Shown here: piece after piece, positions 40,832 to 48,560 of the stretch
Numbering within the stretch: position 1 is the first letter of the stretch
How the letters are laid out: each line of letters starts with the position of its first letter
DNA from: Polynucleobacter sp.
GTDB lineage: Bacteria > Pseudomonadota > Gammaproteobacteria > Burkholderiales > Burkholderiaceae_D
NCBI GenBank assembly: GCA_021737945.1
Contig: JAIPCX010000001.1
Span: 62,001-126,000 of the forward strand
Reading direction: 5' to 3'
DNA length: 64,000 nt
The notes under the pieces: model-generated
Databases searched by the model: none
What the model saw: only the letters and a program-made list of their open reading frames with translations
What the model was told of the DNA's origin: nothing
Translations under genes and position numbers: made by a program

Positions 40832-42991
40832 CTAGAGAACTCTTTCAGCATCACCCAGTACTTCCAGCCCCATAGGCCGCACATCCCAGACGATTGGCGC
40901 TCCTGGACGATAGACCACCTCATTGCCGTGCTTGATGCTAGCCTTCAGGTGCTCGGCCAGCGGCTTATCGTACTTCCCGATGGCCGCGATTGCCCGGTTG
41001 ACAGCATTGCGGAACGCGTCGCGGACATTCTTCCGCTTGTCGCCAGCCTTGCGGAGCTTGCCGCCCTTGCCAACACCTGCAGTGATTTCATCGGCAATCT
41101 GCGCCATCTCGTCCTCGATCTCCTCCACACGCTGGTGATCACCATCCTCCTCGGCTTCCGCTTTCTCGGTGACAAGCGATTGATACGTGGCGCGATACTG
41201 CTCGACAGCTTTCCTGTCCATAACGACTCCCGCGTCGCCTAGTGGCGCTCCGGTCGTCACCTGAAATCCATCTTCGATGTCATCGTGCTCTAGCCCGGAA
41301 TTAACCCGGTCGGCGACGCCCAGCGCATAGCCGCAGACGATCTCATAGACCGATGTCTCACGATCCGGGAACGCCAGCAACAGGTTGATGTATTCAGCCC
41401 CCTTGTCGACGCCTTGGATCAGGATCGGGTGTCGCCCTCGTCCTTGAAAACGTGCCTCCCAGACGTTGCCGCGTTTTCGGAAGAGGTTGTCCGGCAGCTT
41501 TTCGGCCGACACCACGGTGGGCATGGAGACCACCGAGCCGGACTCGTAGGCTGTCCGAACCAGGCTATCGCCGGGCAGTGTCCGTTCGCGGATGGCGGTG
41601 CGGTGCCGACTGAGCAGTTCGTCCAACGCCCCCATTACCTCATTGGCGTGCCGCTTGTAGAGATCAAACACACGCTGAGCGACTTGAGCTGTGTCACCGC
41701 CCAGGAATTTGAAAACCCGCCCCACATCGGGGTAGCTGCTGACAAACTGCGCGACATCGGTCAGGTTTCGCACCTGGTTAGCGCGCTCCAGATAGGCCGC
41801 TGCCATGATCTTGTCGACATTTTTCTTCTGGTCCTGGGCATCGCGGCTCTGGGTGAACACGTCAAATTTGTAGTGATCCACCGGGTCATACTGATCGGCC
41901 TTGGCGGCAAGCACCGCAAAGCGCCGGTCGATGCATTGCGAGCATCCACCGCAATGGGTGTGCTGGTTCGTCATCTCCCAGGTATGCGTGCAGGTCATCG
42001 AATGCCTGATCAAGTCTTCGCAGCCCGCATCCGTGATGACCTTGACGACATCGGCCTTGGTTTTCCAGATGTACGGGTTCTCGACGGTGAAGGCTTCGCC
42101 GGCCACCAGAGATATGATGTCCTGAAAGCCCTTCATTACCCGGGGATGCGTTGTGCGTGTGGCGCGACCACCGACCACCTGGGCGCACACCGGTAGATTC
42201 AGACTGATGACGCCGTTTTCGTAGAAACGCACGCTGTTGAGGCCCAGCATCTTGGCGATCGTCGCCCCGATGGAAACGTACAGGAATGACCGACTGCGCT
42301 GGGTGTATTCATGGTTCATTTCCTTGCTCTTGTGCACCCGGACGGTAATACGGGGCGGTGCATTGCCATTGGCCTTCTCGGCCAGGAGGTTCTCAAGGGT
42401 TTGATGGCGCTTGTTGAGCTTGTTCGTGGACTTGTGCGTCACCAACAGCACACGCCGTTTCTGGTTGACCACCTCGTCGATGGCACCGGCCAGCGAATCC
42501 AGGCCGCCAGAGAACATCACCACCTGCTCAGGCTTGCGGTACATCTGCTGGGTATCGTCGAACCCGAGGTACTCCTGGAACGGATGATCCTGGTCCAGCT
42601 TGATGAAGTCGAACTGGTACTGGTCATCAGAAAGGAAGCCGAGCGTCGCGCACAGCACCTCTTGGACGGGCGCGCTGTTCCAGAAATCCGGGTTCCGCAC
42701 TGGCACGACGAAATGCAAGTCGCGTCGCCAGCCGTCGCCGAAGGTGTCGACATCATCTGCGCCGCGCCGGATGACCTGGTCGGTGCTGTAGACGTAGGTG
42801 GCGACCTCCAGCAGATCGTTGAACAGCGAGGGCACCGGCTGGAACATTTTTCGGTGGACATCCTCGATGCGCAGGGTGATGTTGCCTTTGCCTTCCTTGC
42901 CAGACAGGCGCAACCGCAGATCGCGTTCCGGATCTTCGCTGACGCCCTTGGCGGAGGCATTACCACACAGGATGTATCGTTTATCTTGCAT
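40832..42991 (-). CDS. QueC-like PP-loop protein with unknown C-terminal half
   Basis: 719 residues. The N-terminal 150 are unassigned. A QueC-like domain follows: the PP-loop VMFSGGLDSLAGA (Ser161-Ser166 core) and a zinc site made from MTCTHTW (Cys334) and HCGGCSQCIDRR (Cys347, 350, 353), matching the four cysteines of the 7-cyano-7-deazaguanine synthase QueC. No queuosine genes lie nearby, so a housekeeping role is unlikely. QueC-like proteins are known in the Qat and type IV CBASS defence systems. Residues about 400-719 are not recognised; they include a charged, helical stretch (EKAEAEEDGDHQRVEEIEDEMAQIAD). The gene overlaps its upstream neighbour by 11 bases, implying coupling. Confidence 0.82.
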   Translation of the reverse strand: MQDKRYILCGNASAKGVSEDPERDLRLRLSGKEGKGNITLRIEDVHRKMFQPVPSLFNDLLEVATYVYSTDQVIRRGADDVDTFGDGWRRDLHFVVPVRNPDFWNSAPVQEVLCATLGFLSDDQYQFDFIKLDQDHPFQEYLGFDDTQQMYRKPEQVVMFSGGLDSLAGAIDEVVNQKRRVLLVTHKSTNKLNKRHQTLENLLAEKANGNAPPRITVRVHKSKEMNHEYTQRSRSFLYVSIGATIAKMLGLNSVRFYENGVISLNLPVCAQVVGGRATRTTHPRVMKGFQDIISLVAGEAFTVENPYIWKTKADVVKVITDAGCEDLIRHSMTCTHTWEMTNQHTHCGGCSQCIDRRFAVLAAKADQYDPVDHYKFDVFTQSRDAQDQKKNVDKIMAAAYLERANQVRNLTDVAQFVSSYPDVGRVFKFLGGDTAQVAQRVFDLYKRHANEVMGALDELLSRHRTAIRERTLPGDSLVRTAYESGSVVSMPTVVSAEKLPDNLFRKRGNVWEARFQGRGRHPILIQGVDKGAEYINLLLAFPDRETSVYEIVCGYALGVADRVNSGLEHDDIEDGFQVTTGAPLGDAGVVMDRKAVEQYRATYQSLVTEKAEAEEDGDHQRVEEIEDEMAQIADEITAGVGKGGKLRKAGDKRKNVRDAFRNAVNRAIAAIGKYDKPLAEHLKASIKHGNEVVYRPGAPIVWDVRPMGLEVLGDAERVL

Positions 42992-43769
42992 CGCTGCGTG
43001 CTCCCGCCTTCAATTCGTCCTTCATCTTGGTCAGTGCATAGCTCGCAAAGCCATCCGACGATTTCCTCGAAATGTCGCCGCCTTCCTCAAAGCGATGTTT
43101 AGAAAACCACTCGCTGGAAAACTGCTCAACGATCACCGACGCCTCCCGGGTATGGGTTTCCAGCGCCGCGTTAAAAACAGCGGACTGATTCATCGTCGCA
43201 AACCGCATCCCGTCGCCGAGCTGGGTGTTGACGACCTTGCTCAGGAAATATTGCAACCCCTCGTTGGCCAGCCGGGCGAAAAAGCGCCGCGAGAACTCGC
43301 CGAATTCCTTTGGTCTGCCCAAGTCCGCAAGCGCCGCCCGTATCGTGTCAGGGTCGGATGCGAACAGCGAGTGAAGCTTGGGTGACAAGACATCGTTGAC
43401 GGCTCCGACGATGGCCCGATTGGCCAGCCCGCCCAGGTCGGATCGCTCGCGGTTCCCCTCCACGCGACGGTCCAGTGCCTCCGTGATTGCCGTGGTCACG
43501 TCGATAAGCGACGGATCTGAGGGGAGATGAATGCCTGCCGCCGCCAGGTGCTGCAGGATGTCGGGCTTCTTCGCGGCAATCGCCATTTGCGTCATCAACC
43601 AGACGGCCTCGGTGTAGCCCACATCCTTCATGACGAAGGAGAAGGCTTTTTCCGCCGCCGTGATGGTGGCATTGGCGATTTGGGAAACGTCCGCCCCGGC
43701 TGCAATCAGCCCGACGACCTCCTTCCACGCCCTTGTCCTTGGCAATAGCCCAAGCCGAACATGCCCCAT
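42981..43769 (-). CDS. Unknown protein coupled to the QueC-like gene (possible substrate or partner)
   Basis: 262 residues, no family recognised. It starts MGHVRLGLLPRTRAWKEVVGLI with AAGGGGAA upstream and is all-helical by eye, with no cysteine-rich, membrane or catalytic signature. A Gly immediately after the initiator Met would be exposed by Met removal. In Qat systems a small partner (QatB) accompanies the QueC-like QatC, and the gene position here is analogous; resemblance to QatB itself is not demonstrated. The end overlaps the QueC-like gene by 11 bases, so the two proteins are probably made together. Confidence 0.7.
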   Translation of the reverse strand: MGHVRLGLLPRTRAWKEVVGLIAAGADVSQIANATITAAEKAFSFVMKDVGYTEAVWLMTQMAIAAKKPDILQHLAAAGIHLPSDPSLIDVTTAITEALDRRVEGNRERSDLGGLANRAIVGAVNDVLSPKLHSLFASDPDTIRAALADLGRPKEFGEFSRRFFARLANEGLQYFLSKVVNTQLGDGMRFATMNQSAVFNAALETHTREASVIVEQFSSEWFSKHRFEEGGDISRKSSDGFASYALTKMKDELKAGARSDAR

Positions 43770-43804
43770 CCAGGATTCCCCTTGTTGATATCAGCGCATC
43801 GCGG

Positions 43805-44038
43805 TCACTCATTCCGTTTTACGACCACGATGCTCCGCGCTTTCTTTACTTCTTTCCTCAAATACCCCTTGCGTACCAATTGCGTGATCTGCTCGTGTGC
43901 ACTGGCGTGGCTGATGCCAAGCGCCTCGGCCAATTCCTTGACGGTGGGCGGCAGGCCGGTGCTGTCAAGGAGTTGGCAGATCACATTCAGTGTTCTTGCC
44001 TGCGGCTCCGTAATGCCTTCGGTCCTCTTTTTGCTCAT
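43805..44038 (-). CDS. LexA-type winged-helix regulator
   Basis: 77 residues from the ATG at 44038, which has GGAG 7 bases upstream. A TTG-initiated longer form would begin at the predicted transcription start and is rejected. Sequence TEPQARTLNVICQLLDSTGLPPTVKELAEALGISHASAHEQITQLVRKGYLRKE reads as a LexA DNA-binding domain: helix, then the helix-turn-helix ELAEALGISHASAHEQI, then the wing. The LexA peptidase domain is missing, so release must be by another route than self-cleavage. It is the first gene of the cassette, directly under a promoter with a perfect palindrome in its spacer, which suggests autorepression of the whole operon. Confidence 0.85.
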   Translation of the reverse strand: MSKKRTEGITEPQARTLNVICQLLDSTGLPPTVKELAEALGISHASAHEQITQLVRKGYLRKEVKKARSIVVVKRNE

Positions 44039-44063
44039 GGCATCGCTCCAGGCCAATGGTTCA

Positions 44064-44092
44064 AATATATGACCTGATAAACATCAGGTCAA
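44064..44092 (-). promoter_or_regulatory. Sigma-70 promoter with embedded operator for the defence cassette
   Basis: On the minus strand, TTGACC (44092-44087) and TATATT (44069-44064) are separated by exactly 17 bases. The spacer and the -35 edge are occupied by the perfect inverted repeat TGACCTGAT - 4 bases - ATCAGGTCA (44070-44091). Transcription would begin near 44057, giving a leader of about 20 bases before the ATG at 44038. A dimer of the winged-helix protein bound here would exclude RNA polymerase. Confidence 0.82.
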
Positions 44093-44264
44093 TGGAGGCG
44101 ACCCGGCGAAAACGCCATTGGCGCTTTTGTCATGGAAGCGTCAGACCGATTCGGGCCGATCTCATCCTTCGCTCACCCATGTTGTAGACCGCCCAAACGG
44201 GATACTCCGACCGCCTTGTACGCCTATTCTCTGTGACGGTCTGACAACTTTACTGGCTACCGAA

Positions 44265-44453
44265 ATGATCGTCGAACAAACACTCCCTGAATTGATGTCT
44301 CCACGCCAAAGGGCGTGCGAAGCCGCAGAAATCCTGGCCGCCGCCATCGCCCGACTGCATTCCACTTGTCCCCGAGAAAGCGAGATTCCTCTTGGCTTCT
44401 TGGCACCCGAGCGCGTTCATACAAACCCGTCTACAGAAGGAGTTTGCAAATGA
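44265..44453 (+). CDS. Small protein of the DUF2924/recombinase module
   Basis: 62 residues from ATG 44265 (MIVEQTLPELMSPRQRACEAAEILAAAIARL); a longer in-frame form from 44118 lacks coding character. The helical segment resembles short proteins that commonly precede DUF2924 and the serine recombinase in proteobacterial prophages. Its stop overlaps the DUF2924 start (ATGA). Function unknown. Confidence 0.65.
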   Translation: MIVEQTLPELMSPRQRACEAAEILAAAIARLHSTCPRESEIPLGFLAPERVHTNPSTEGVCK

Positions 44454-44911
44454 ACGTACCGACAGCCGCCCCATCCTTGGCGGCTCAAATTGCCAATCTG
44501 CCCAAGTTGGCCATGAATGATTTGTGGGTGCTTTGGGACAGGTATTTCCCGCGCCGTCCGCCGCACAACAACCGCGCCTACGTCGAAGGCCGGGTGGCCT
44601 ACAAGATCCAGGAAGAAGCCCTTGGCACCAAGCTGGTCGTCCAGACCCAGATGGCCCGGATCGGTGAAGCCCAATCGCGGATCAAGACGCAACGCGGCGT
44701 CGAAGTCCAGGTCGTGCCCGGCACGGTGTTGGTGCGCGAATTCGACCGCCGTGAGCACCGCGTCACAGCGCAGGCCGACGGCACTTTCGAATACGAGGGT
44801 CGCCGCTACAAGAGTTTGTCTGCCGTCGCCCGCCACATCACGGGCACCCAGTGGTCTGGGCCCCTATTTTTCGGGATCACCAAAAACAAACAGAAGCGAG
44901 GTGCCAAATGA
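44450..44911 (+). CDS. DUF2924 family phage protein
   Basis: 153 residues from ATG 44450, preceded by AAGGAG. The core IANLPKLAMNDLWVLWDRYFPRRPPHNNRAYVEGRVAYKIQEEA is the DUF2924 signature, and the C-terminus ends LSAVARHITGTQWSGPLFFGITK, a basic strand-rich module common in this family. It is nearly always found directly upstream of a large serine recombinase, so a role as recombination accessory or DNA-binding protein is likely. It overlaps the recombinase start by 4 bases. Confidence 0.88.
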   Translation: MNVPTAAPSLAAQIANLPKLAMNDLWVLWDRYFPRRPPHNNRAYVEGRVAYKIQEEALGTKLVVQTQMARIGEAQSRIKTQRGVEVQVVPGTVLVREFDRREHRVTAQADGTFEYEGRRYKSLSAVARHITGTQWSGPLFFGITKNKQKRGAK

Positions 44912-46275
44912 ACGACGTCGTGACCAAAAAGCGCTGCGCCGTCTACACCCGCGTCTCAACGGACGAACGCCTCGACCAATCTTTCAATTCACTGGATGCT
45001 CAGCGCGAGGCAGGCCAAGCCTACATCGTCAGCCAGCGCGCTGAGGGCTGGTTGCCGGTGGGCGACGACTACGACGATGGTGGCTACTCGGGCGGCAACA
45101 TGGAACGCCCGGCATTGAAACGCCTGATGGCGGACATCGCTGCAGACCAGATCGAAATCGTGGTCGTTTACAAGATTGACCGCCTGACGCGCAGCCTGAC
45201 CGACTTTGCCAAGCTGGTGGAGGTGTTCGAACGGCACAAGGTGTCGTTCGTGTCGGTGACCCAGCAGTTCAACACCACCACGTCCATGGGCAGGCTCATG
45301 CTCAACATCCTGCTGTCCTTCGCACAATTCGAACGAGAGGTCACGGGCGAACGCATCCGCGACAAGATTGCGGCCAGCAAGCGCAAGGGCCTGTGGATGG
45401 GGGGCTACACGCCGCTTGGGTACGAGGTCAAAGACCGCAAGCTGGTCATCGAGGAGAAGGACGCCGCAACCATCCGGCGCATCTTCACCCGATTTACGGA
45501 AATCCAGTCGATCACGGACATCGTTCGGGAACTGTCCCTGGAAGGGATCACCACCAAGCCCAACCGCCTGAAGGACGGCAGCACGCGCAATGGCACGCCG
45601 ATGGACAAAAAGTACATCTCCAAACTCCTGCGCAACCCCATCTACATCGGCGAGATTCGCCACAAAGATTCCGTATTCGCGGGCCAGCACGAGCCAATCA
45701 TCACTCGCCAGTTGTGGGATCGGGTGCAAGCCATCCTCGGCGAGGATGCTCACCAGCGTATGGGCAAGACCCAGACCCGGCACAAAACCGATGCCTTGCT
45801 GCGCGGGCTGATGTATGGGCCCGACGGTGGCAAGTACCACATCACCTACAGCAAGAAGCCCTCGGGCAAGAAGTACCGCTACTACATCCCCAAGGCGGAC
45901 AACCGGTACGGCTACCGCAGCAGCGCCACCGGGATGATTCCCGCCGACCAGATCGAAGAGGTGGTGGTAAACCTGCTGGTCGGTGCGCTCCAGTCCCCCG
46001 AAAGCATCCAAGGCGTCTGGAACACCGTGCGTCGCCAATATCCGGAGATCGACGAGCCGACCACCGTGCTGGCGATGCGCCGCATCGGTGAAGTCTGGAA
46101 GCAACTGTTCCCTGCCGAGCAGGTGCGGCTGGTCAACCTGCTGATCGAACGCGTCCAGCTCCTCTCCGACGGCGTCGACATCGTCTGGCGCGAATCCGGC
46201 TGGCGGGATCTGGCCGGGGAGCTGCGGCCGGACAGCATTGGCGGCGAAATGCTGGACATGGAGGTGGCGGCATGA
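44908..46275 (+). CDS. Large serine recombinase (prophage integrase)
   Basis: 455 residues. The resolvase domain has the catalytic Ser in CAVYTRVSTDE (Ser17), DDGGYSGGNMERPALKRLM, and VVYKIDRLTRSLTDFAKLVE with the conserved Arg residues. The recombinase domain follows (GYTPLGYEVKDRKL, then YISKLLRNPIYIGEIRHK near residue 250). The usual zinc ribbon is present only as LLRGLMYGPDGGKYHITYSKK with its cysteines lost, as in other DUF2924-linked members. It probably integrates and excises the prophage; the attachment site is not seen. It starts inside the DUF2924 stop and ends inside the next start. Confidence 0.93.
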   Translation: MNDVVTKKRCAVYTRVSTDERLDQSFNSLDAQREAGQAYIVSQRAEGWLPVGDDYDDGGYSGGNMERPALKRLMADIAADQIEIVVVYKIDRLTRSLTDFAKLVEVFERHKVSFVSVTQQFNTTTSMGRLMLNILLSFAQFEREVTGERIRDKIAASKRKGLWMGGYTPLGYEVKDRKLVIEEKDAATIRRIFTRFTEIQSITDIVRELSLEGITTKPNRLKDGSTRNGTPMDKKYISKLLRNPIYIGEIRHKDSVFAGQHEPIITRQLWDRVQAILGEDAHQRMGKTQTRHKTDALLRGLMYGPDGGKYHITYSKKPSGKKYRYYIPKADNRYGYRSSATGMIPADQIEEVVVNLLVGALQSPESIQGVWNTVRRQYPEIDEPTTVLAMRRIGEVWKQLFPAEQVRLVNLLIERVQLLSDGVDIVWRESGWRDLAGELRPDSIGGEMLDMEVAA

Positions 46276-46748
46276 ACCGATCGTCCAAGATGCTGGTGGG
46301 TGATGGAAAACCCCACGAACGCCGCCATCCACTGGAAGGCGGTGGTGTGCGGATCACGACCTTTGTGCCTTTTCACTTCAAGAAGCGCGGCATCAAGAAG
46401 GTGATCGTCGCCCCGGACGGAGTCAGCCAGCCTGTTGCAGTAACTGAAACACCGGTGCTGAGCCCTGAACAGGATCGACCGCTGCTCAAGGCGCTGGGGC
46501 GTGGCATCTATTGGCAGCAACTGATCGATAGCGGCGCGGTGGCCAGCGGTACCGAGATCGCCGAGCGCGAGGGTATCCATCAATCCACGGTCAATACCTT
46601 TCTGCGCCTGGCGCTTCTCTCCCCCGACATTGTCCAGGCGGCCTACGAAGGACGGCTGCCCCGGGCCGTGTCGCTGGAGTCCATCTGGCGGGCCACGGTG
46701 CCTTTGGACTGGAATGAGCAACGCCGGTTGATTGCGTCACTCGGGTAG
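46272..46748 (+). CDS. Phage helix-turn-helix protein downstream of the recombinase
   Basis: 158 residues. The N-terminus has a basic beta segment (GGVRITTFVPFHFKKRGIKKVIVAP) and the C-terminal half a helix-turn-helix (SGTEIAEREGIHQSTVNTFLRLALLSPDIVQAA), similar to ParB/KorB-type DNA-binding helices found in small proteins next to these recombinases. The start overlaps the recombinase stop (ATGA), so it is coupled. It is probably a DNA-binding partner or directionality factor; the role is inferred. Confidence 0.75.
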   Translation: MNRSSKMLVGDGKPHERRHPLEGGGVRITTFVPFHFKKRGIKKVIVAPDGVSQPVAVTETPVLSPEQDRPLLKALGRGIYWQQLIDSGAVASGTEIAEREGIHQSTVNTFLRLALLSPDIVQAAYEGRLPRAVSLESIWRATVPLDWNEQRRLIASLG

Positions 46749-46774
46749 CGGGGGGACACGCAAAAAAAGTTTCC

Positions 46775-46831
46775 GCTACGCCAAAAGTAGCTGTTGCTAC
46801 GCCGGATGTAGCGCCTTCCCCGATGAAGGCG
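46775..46831 (+). repeat. Tandem palindromic repeats and hairpin
   Basis: Two copies of GCTACGCCNNNNGTAGC at 46775-46791 and 46796-46812, 4 bases apart, each with self-complementary ends (GCTAC/GTAGC). A hairpin CGCCTTC/GAAGGCG (46812-46831) follows directly. This lies in the gap between the recombinase module and the next gene, so it could be an operator array or a recombination site. Confidence 0.6.
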
Positions 46832-46905
46832 TGATCGGCGTCAACGGCTGGTACAGGACTGGCCACCGGTCGCGCCCCAATCCCTGAACGGGAAGGAGCA
46901 CGGCA

Positions 46906-47217
46906 ATGGCCTATTCAATGGCACTGTCAGGAGGCTTCGGTGGCACACCGGGCCTCAATTCCGGCGTCGGATTCACTTCGACGCCCACCCCTGAATCCGC
47001 AGCGCTGTCCCAACGGCGGTTCCTCAGCGAGGTCGAACTCGCCAGTCGCTGGGGCATGTCCCCCAAGACGCTCACGCGCTGGCGCGGTATGGGCCGGGGC
47101 CCTGTCTTCAACAAGTTTTCGAAGAAGGTGGCCTATCCCCTCGATGGCAAGAACGGCGTGCTCGATTACGAGAAGCGCCACGTCTATGCCTCGACATCCG
47201 AACGCGTGCCGGTGTGA
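46906..47217 (+). CDS. Small helix-turn-helix DNA-binding protein (excisionase-like)
   Basis: 103 residues with AAGGAG before the ATG. The first 35 residues are Gly/Ser/Thr-rich and probably disordered. The core FLSEVELASRWGMSPKTLTRWRGMGRGPVFNKFSKKVAYPLDG is a MerR/excisionase-type winged helix as in AlpA and phage Xis proteins. It is the first gene of the replication-recombination block and may be the directionality factor or an early regulator. Confidence 0.8.
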   Translation: MAYSMALSGGFGGTPGLNSGVGFTSTPTPESAALSQRRFLSEVELASRWGMSPKTLTRWRGMGRGPVFNKFSKKVAYPLDGKNGVLDYEKRHVYASTSERVPV

Positions 47218-47227
47218 GGAGATGGCC

Positions 47228-47710
47228 ATGAAAGAACTGTCCATTTACCCCGCTGACCTCGCAAGCATGTCCGTCGCTCAACTGGCGGCAGCACCAATCC
47301 AGGACTTCTTGGATGCCGAACGCAATGTCGATGAAGCCATCGCTTATCTCAAGCCGCTGCGCACCAAGCTGGATGCCGCCAAGGTGCTGCGATTTGGCGA
47401 ACAGGCACGCGCCGCACTGCGCGACGCCGGTCGTGACTTCGGCACCGCCCACGTCAACGACGGCACACTGCATGTCAAGTATGAGCTCCCCAAGAAGGTG
47501 ACCTGGAGCCAGACCATCCTCAAGGAGATGGCCCAGCGCATCCTTGCCTCGGGCGACAAGGTCGAGGACTACATCGACATCAAGCTGTCGGTGTCCGAGT
47601 CCCGCTACACCAACTGGCCCACGTCGATGCAGCAGCAGTTCGCCGCCGCGCGCACGGTCGAAGAAGGCAAGCCGGTCATCACCCTGACGCTCGATGGGGG
47701 TGCTGCATGA
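47228..47710 (+). CDS. Phage protein of unknown function
   Basis: 160 residues from ATG 47228, with GAGGAG 6 bases upstream; an ATG at 47222 is less well spaced. The protein is helical (DFLDAERNVDEAIAYLKPLRTKLDAAKVL), followed by strands with YELPKKVTWSQTILKEMAQRI and KLSVSESRYTNWPTSMQQQFAAART. I do not recognise the family. Its stop overlaps the start of the RecA-like ATPase gene (ATGA), so it probably works with the recombination genes. Confidence 0.7.
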   Translation: MKELSIYPADLASMSVAQLAAAPIQDFLDAERNVDEAIAYLKPLRTKLDAAKVLRFGEQARAALRDAGRDFGTAHVNDGTLHVKYELPKKVTWSQTILKEMAQRILASGDKVEDYIDIKLSVSESRYTNWPTSMQQQFAAARTVEEGKPVITLTLDGGAA

Positions 47711-48555
47711 ACAAGCTCCCCATTGTGTCCGCCATCGAGCGGATGGCCGAGCGCAAGGGCGTGAAGCTGCTGATGCTGGGCAAATCTGGCATCGGCAAGA
47801 CATCCCGGCTCAAAGACCTGGATCCCGCCACCACCTTGTTCCTCGATGGCGAAGCAGGTGACTTGGCGGTGGCCGATTGGCCGGGTGACACCATCCGCCT
47901 GACATCCTGGCCCGATTGCCGCGACCTTTTCGTATTTCTCGCGGGCCCAGACAAATCGCTGCCGCCAGAGAGCGCGTTCTCGCAGGCGCACTACGACCAC
48001 GTCGTCGAGAAGTTTGGCGATCCGACCCAGCTCGACCGCTACCAGACCTTCTTCCTCGACTCGATCACGCAGCTGTCGCGCCAGTGCTTTGCGTGGTGCA
48101 AGACGCAGCCGGGCGCAACCAGTGACCGCTCCGGCAAGCCTGATTTGCGTGCGGCCTACGGGCTGCTCGGCCAGGAAATGATCGGCGCGTTGACGCACCT
48201 GCAGCACGCACGCGGCAAGAACGTGGTGTTCGTGTCGATCCTTGACGAAAAGCTCGATGACTACAACCGCAATGTGTTTGTGCCTCAGATCGAGGGCAAA
48301 CAGACCGTCGCCGCGCTCATCGGCATCGTCGACGAGGTCGTGACGCTGGCCGAGATCAAGGCTGAAGACGGCAGTGCTTATCGCGCCTTCGTCACGCACA
48401 CCGTCAATCCCCACGGCTTCCCGGCCAAAGACCGCAGCGGTCGCCTTGACCTGCTGGAGCCGCCGCATCTCGGCGCGCTGATCGCCAAGTGCGCGGGCAC
48501 ATCCATCACGCCCGCCAGCGCCACCACCACGACCCCCACTGAATCCCAGGAGTAA
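47707..48555 (+). CDS. Phage RecA-like ATPase (Sak4/AAA_24 type)
   Basis: 282 residues. The Walker A is MLGKSGIGKTSRLKDL (about residues 23-38), FLDGEAGDLAV near 45 and the Walker-B-like TFFLDSITQLSRQ near 116. Such phage ATP-binding proteins are single-strand-annealing or RecA-like recombination proteins. The following gene is a candidate ssDNA-binding protein and a Cas4-like nuclease lies downstream, which supports recombination or replication. The tail is Thr/Ala-rich. Confidence 0.85.
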   Translation: MNKLPIVSAIERMAERKGVKLLMLGKSGIGKTSRLKDLDPATTLFLDGEAGDLAVADWPGDTIRLTSWPDCRDLFVFLAGPDKSLPPESAFSQAHYDHVVEKFGDPTQLDRYQTFFLDSITQLSRQCFAWCKTQPGATSDRSGKPDLRAAYGLLGQEMIGALTHLQHARGKNVVFVSILDEKLDDYNRNVFVPQIEGKQTVAALIGIVDEVVTLAEIKAEDGSAYRAFVTHTVNPHGFPAKDRSGRLDLLEPPHLGALIAKCAGTSITPASATTTTPTESQE

Positions 48556-48560
48556 TCGCC

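Larger units (their letters stand above)
34739..44092 (-). other. Four-gene candidate defence cassette
   Basis: Regulator, Met-Gly unknown protein, QueC-like protein and STAND NTPase in one minus-strand run. Gaps are small (35 bases, 11-base overlap, 45 bases) and one promoter-operator stands at the head, so they are probably one transcript. It lies between ssrA and the prophage recombinase module. Confidence 0.75.

Noticed and set aside
40832-42991. Housekeeping queuosine synthesis (queC)
   Set aside because: The protein is about three times the usual QueC length, has extra domains, and no queD, queE or queF is nearby.
41414-43102. Long plus-strand open frames across the QueC-like and 262-residue genes
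   Set aside because: The minus-strand proteins carry the PP-loop and zinc motifs; the plus-strand frames have none.
44989-46332. 447-residue minus-strand open frame
   Set aside because: It is the shadow of the serine recombinase gene; composition is His/Asp/Val-rich with no domain.
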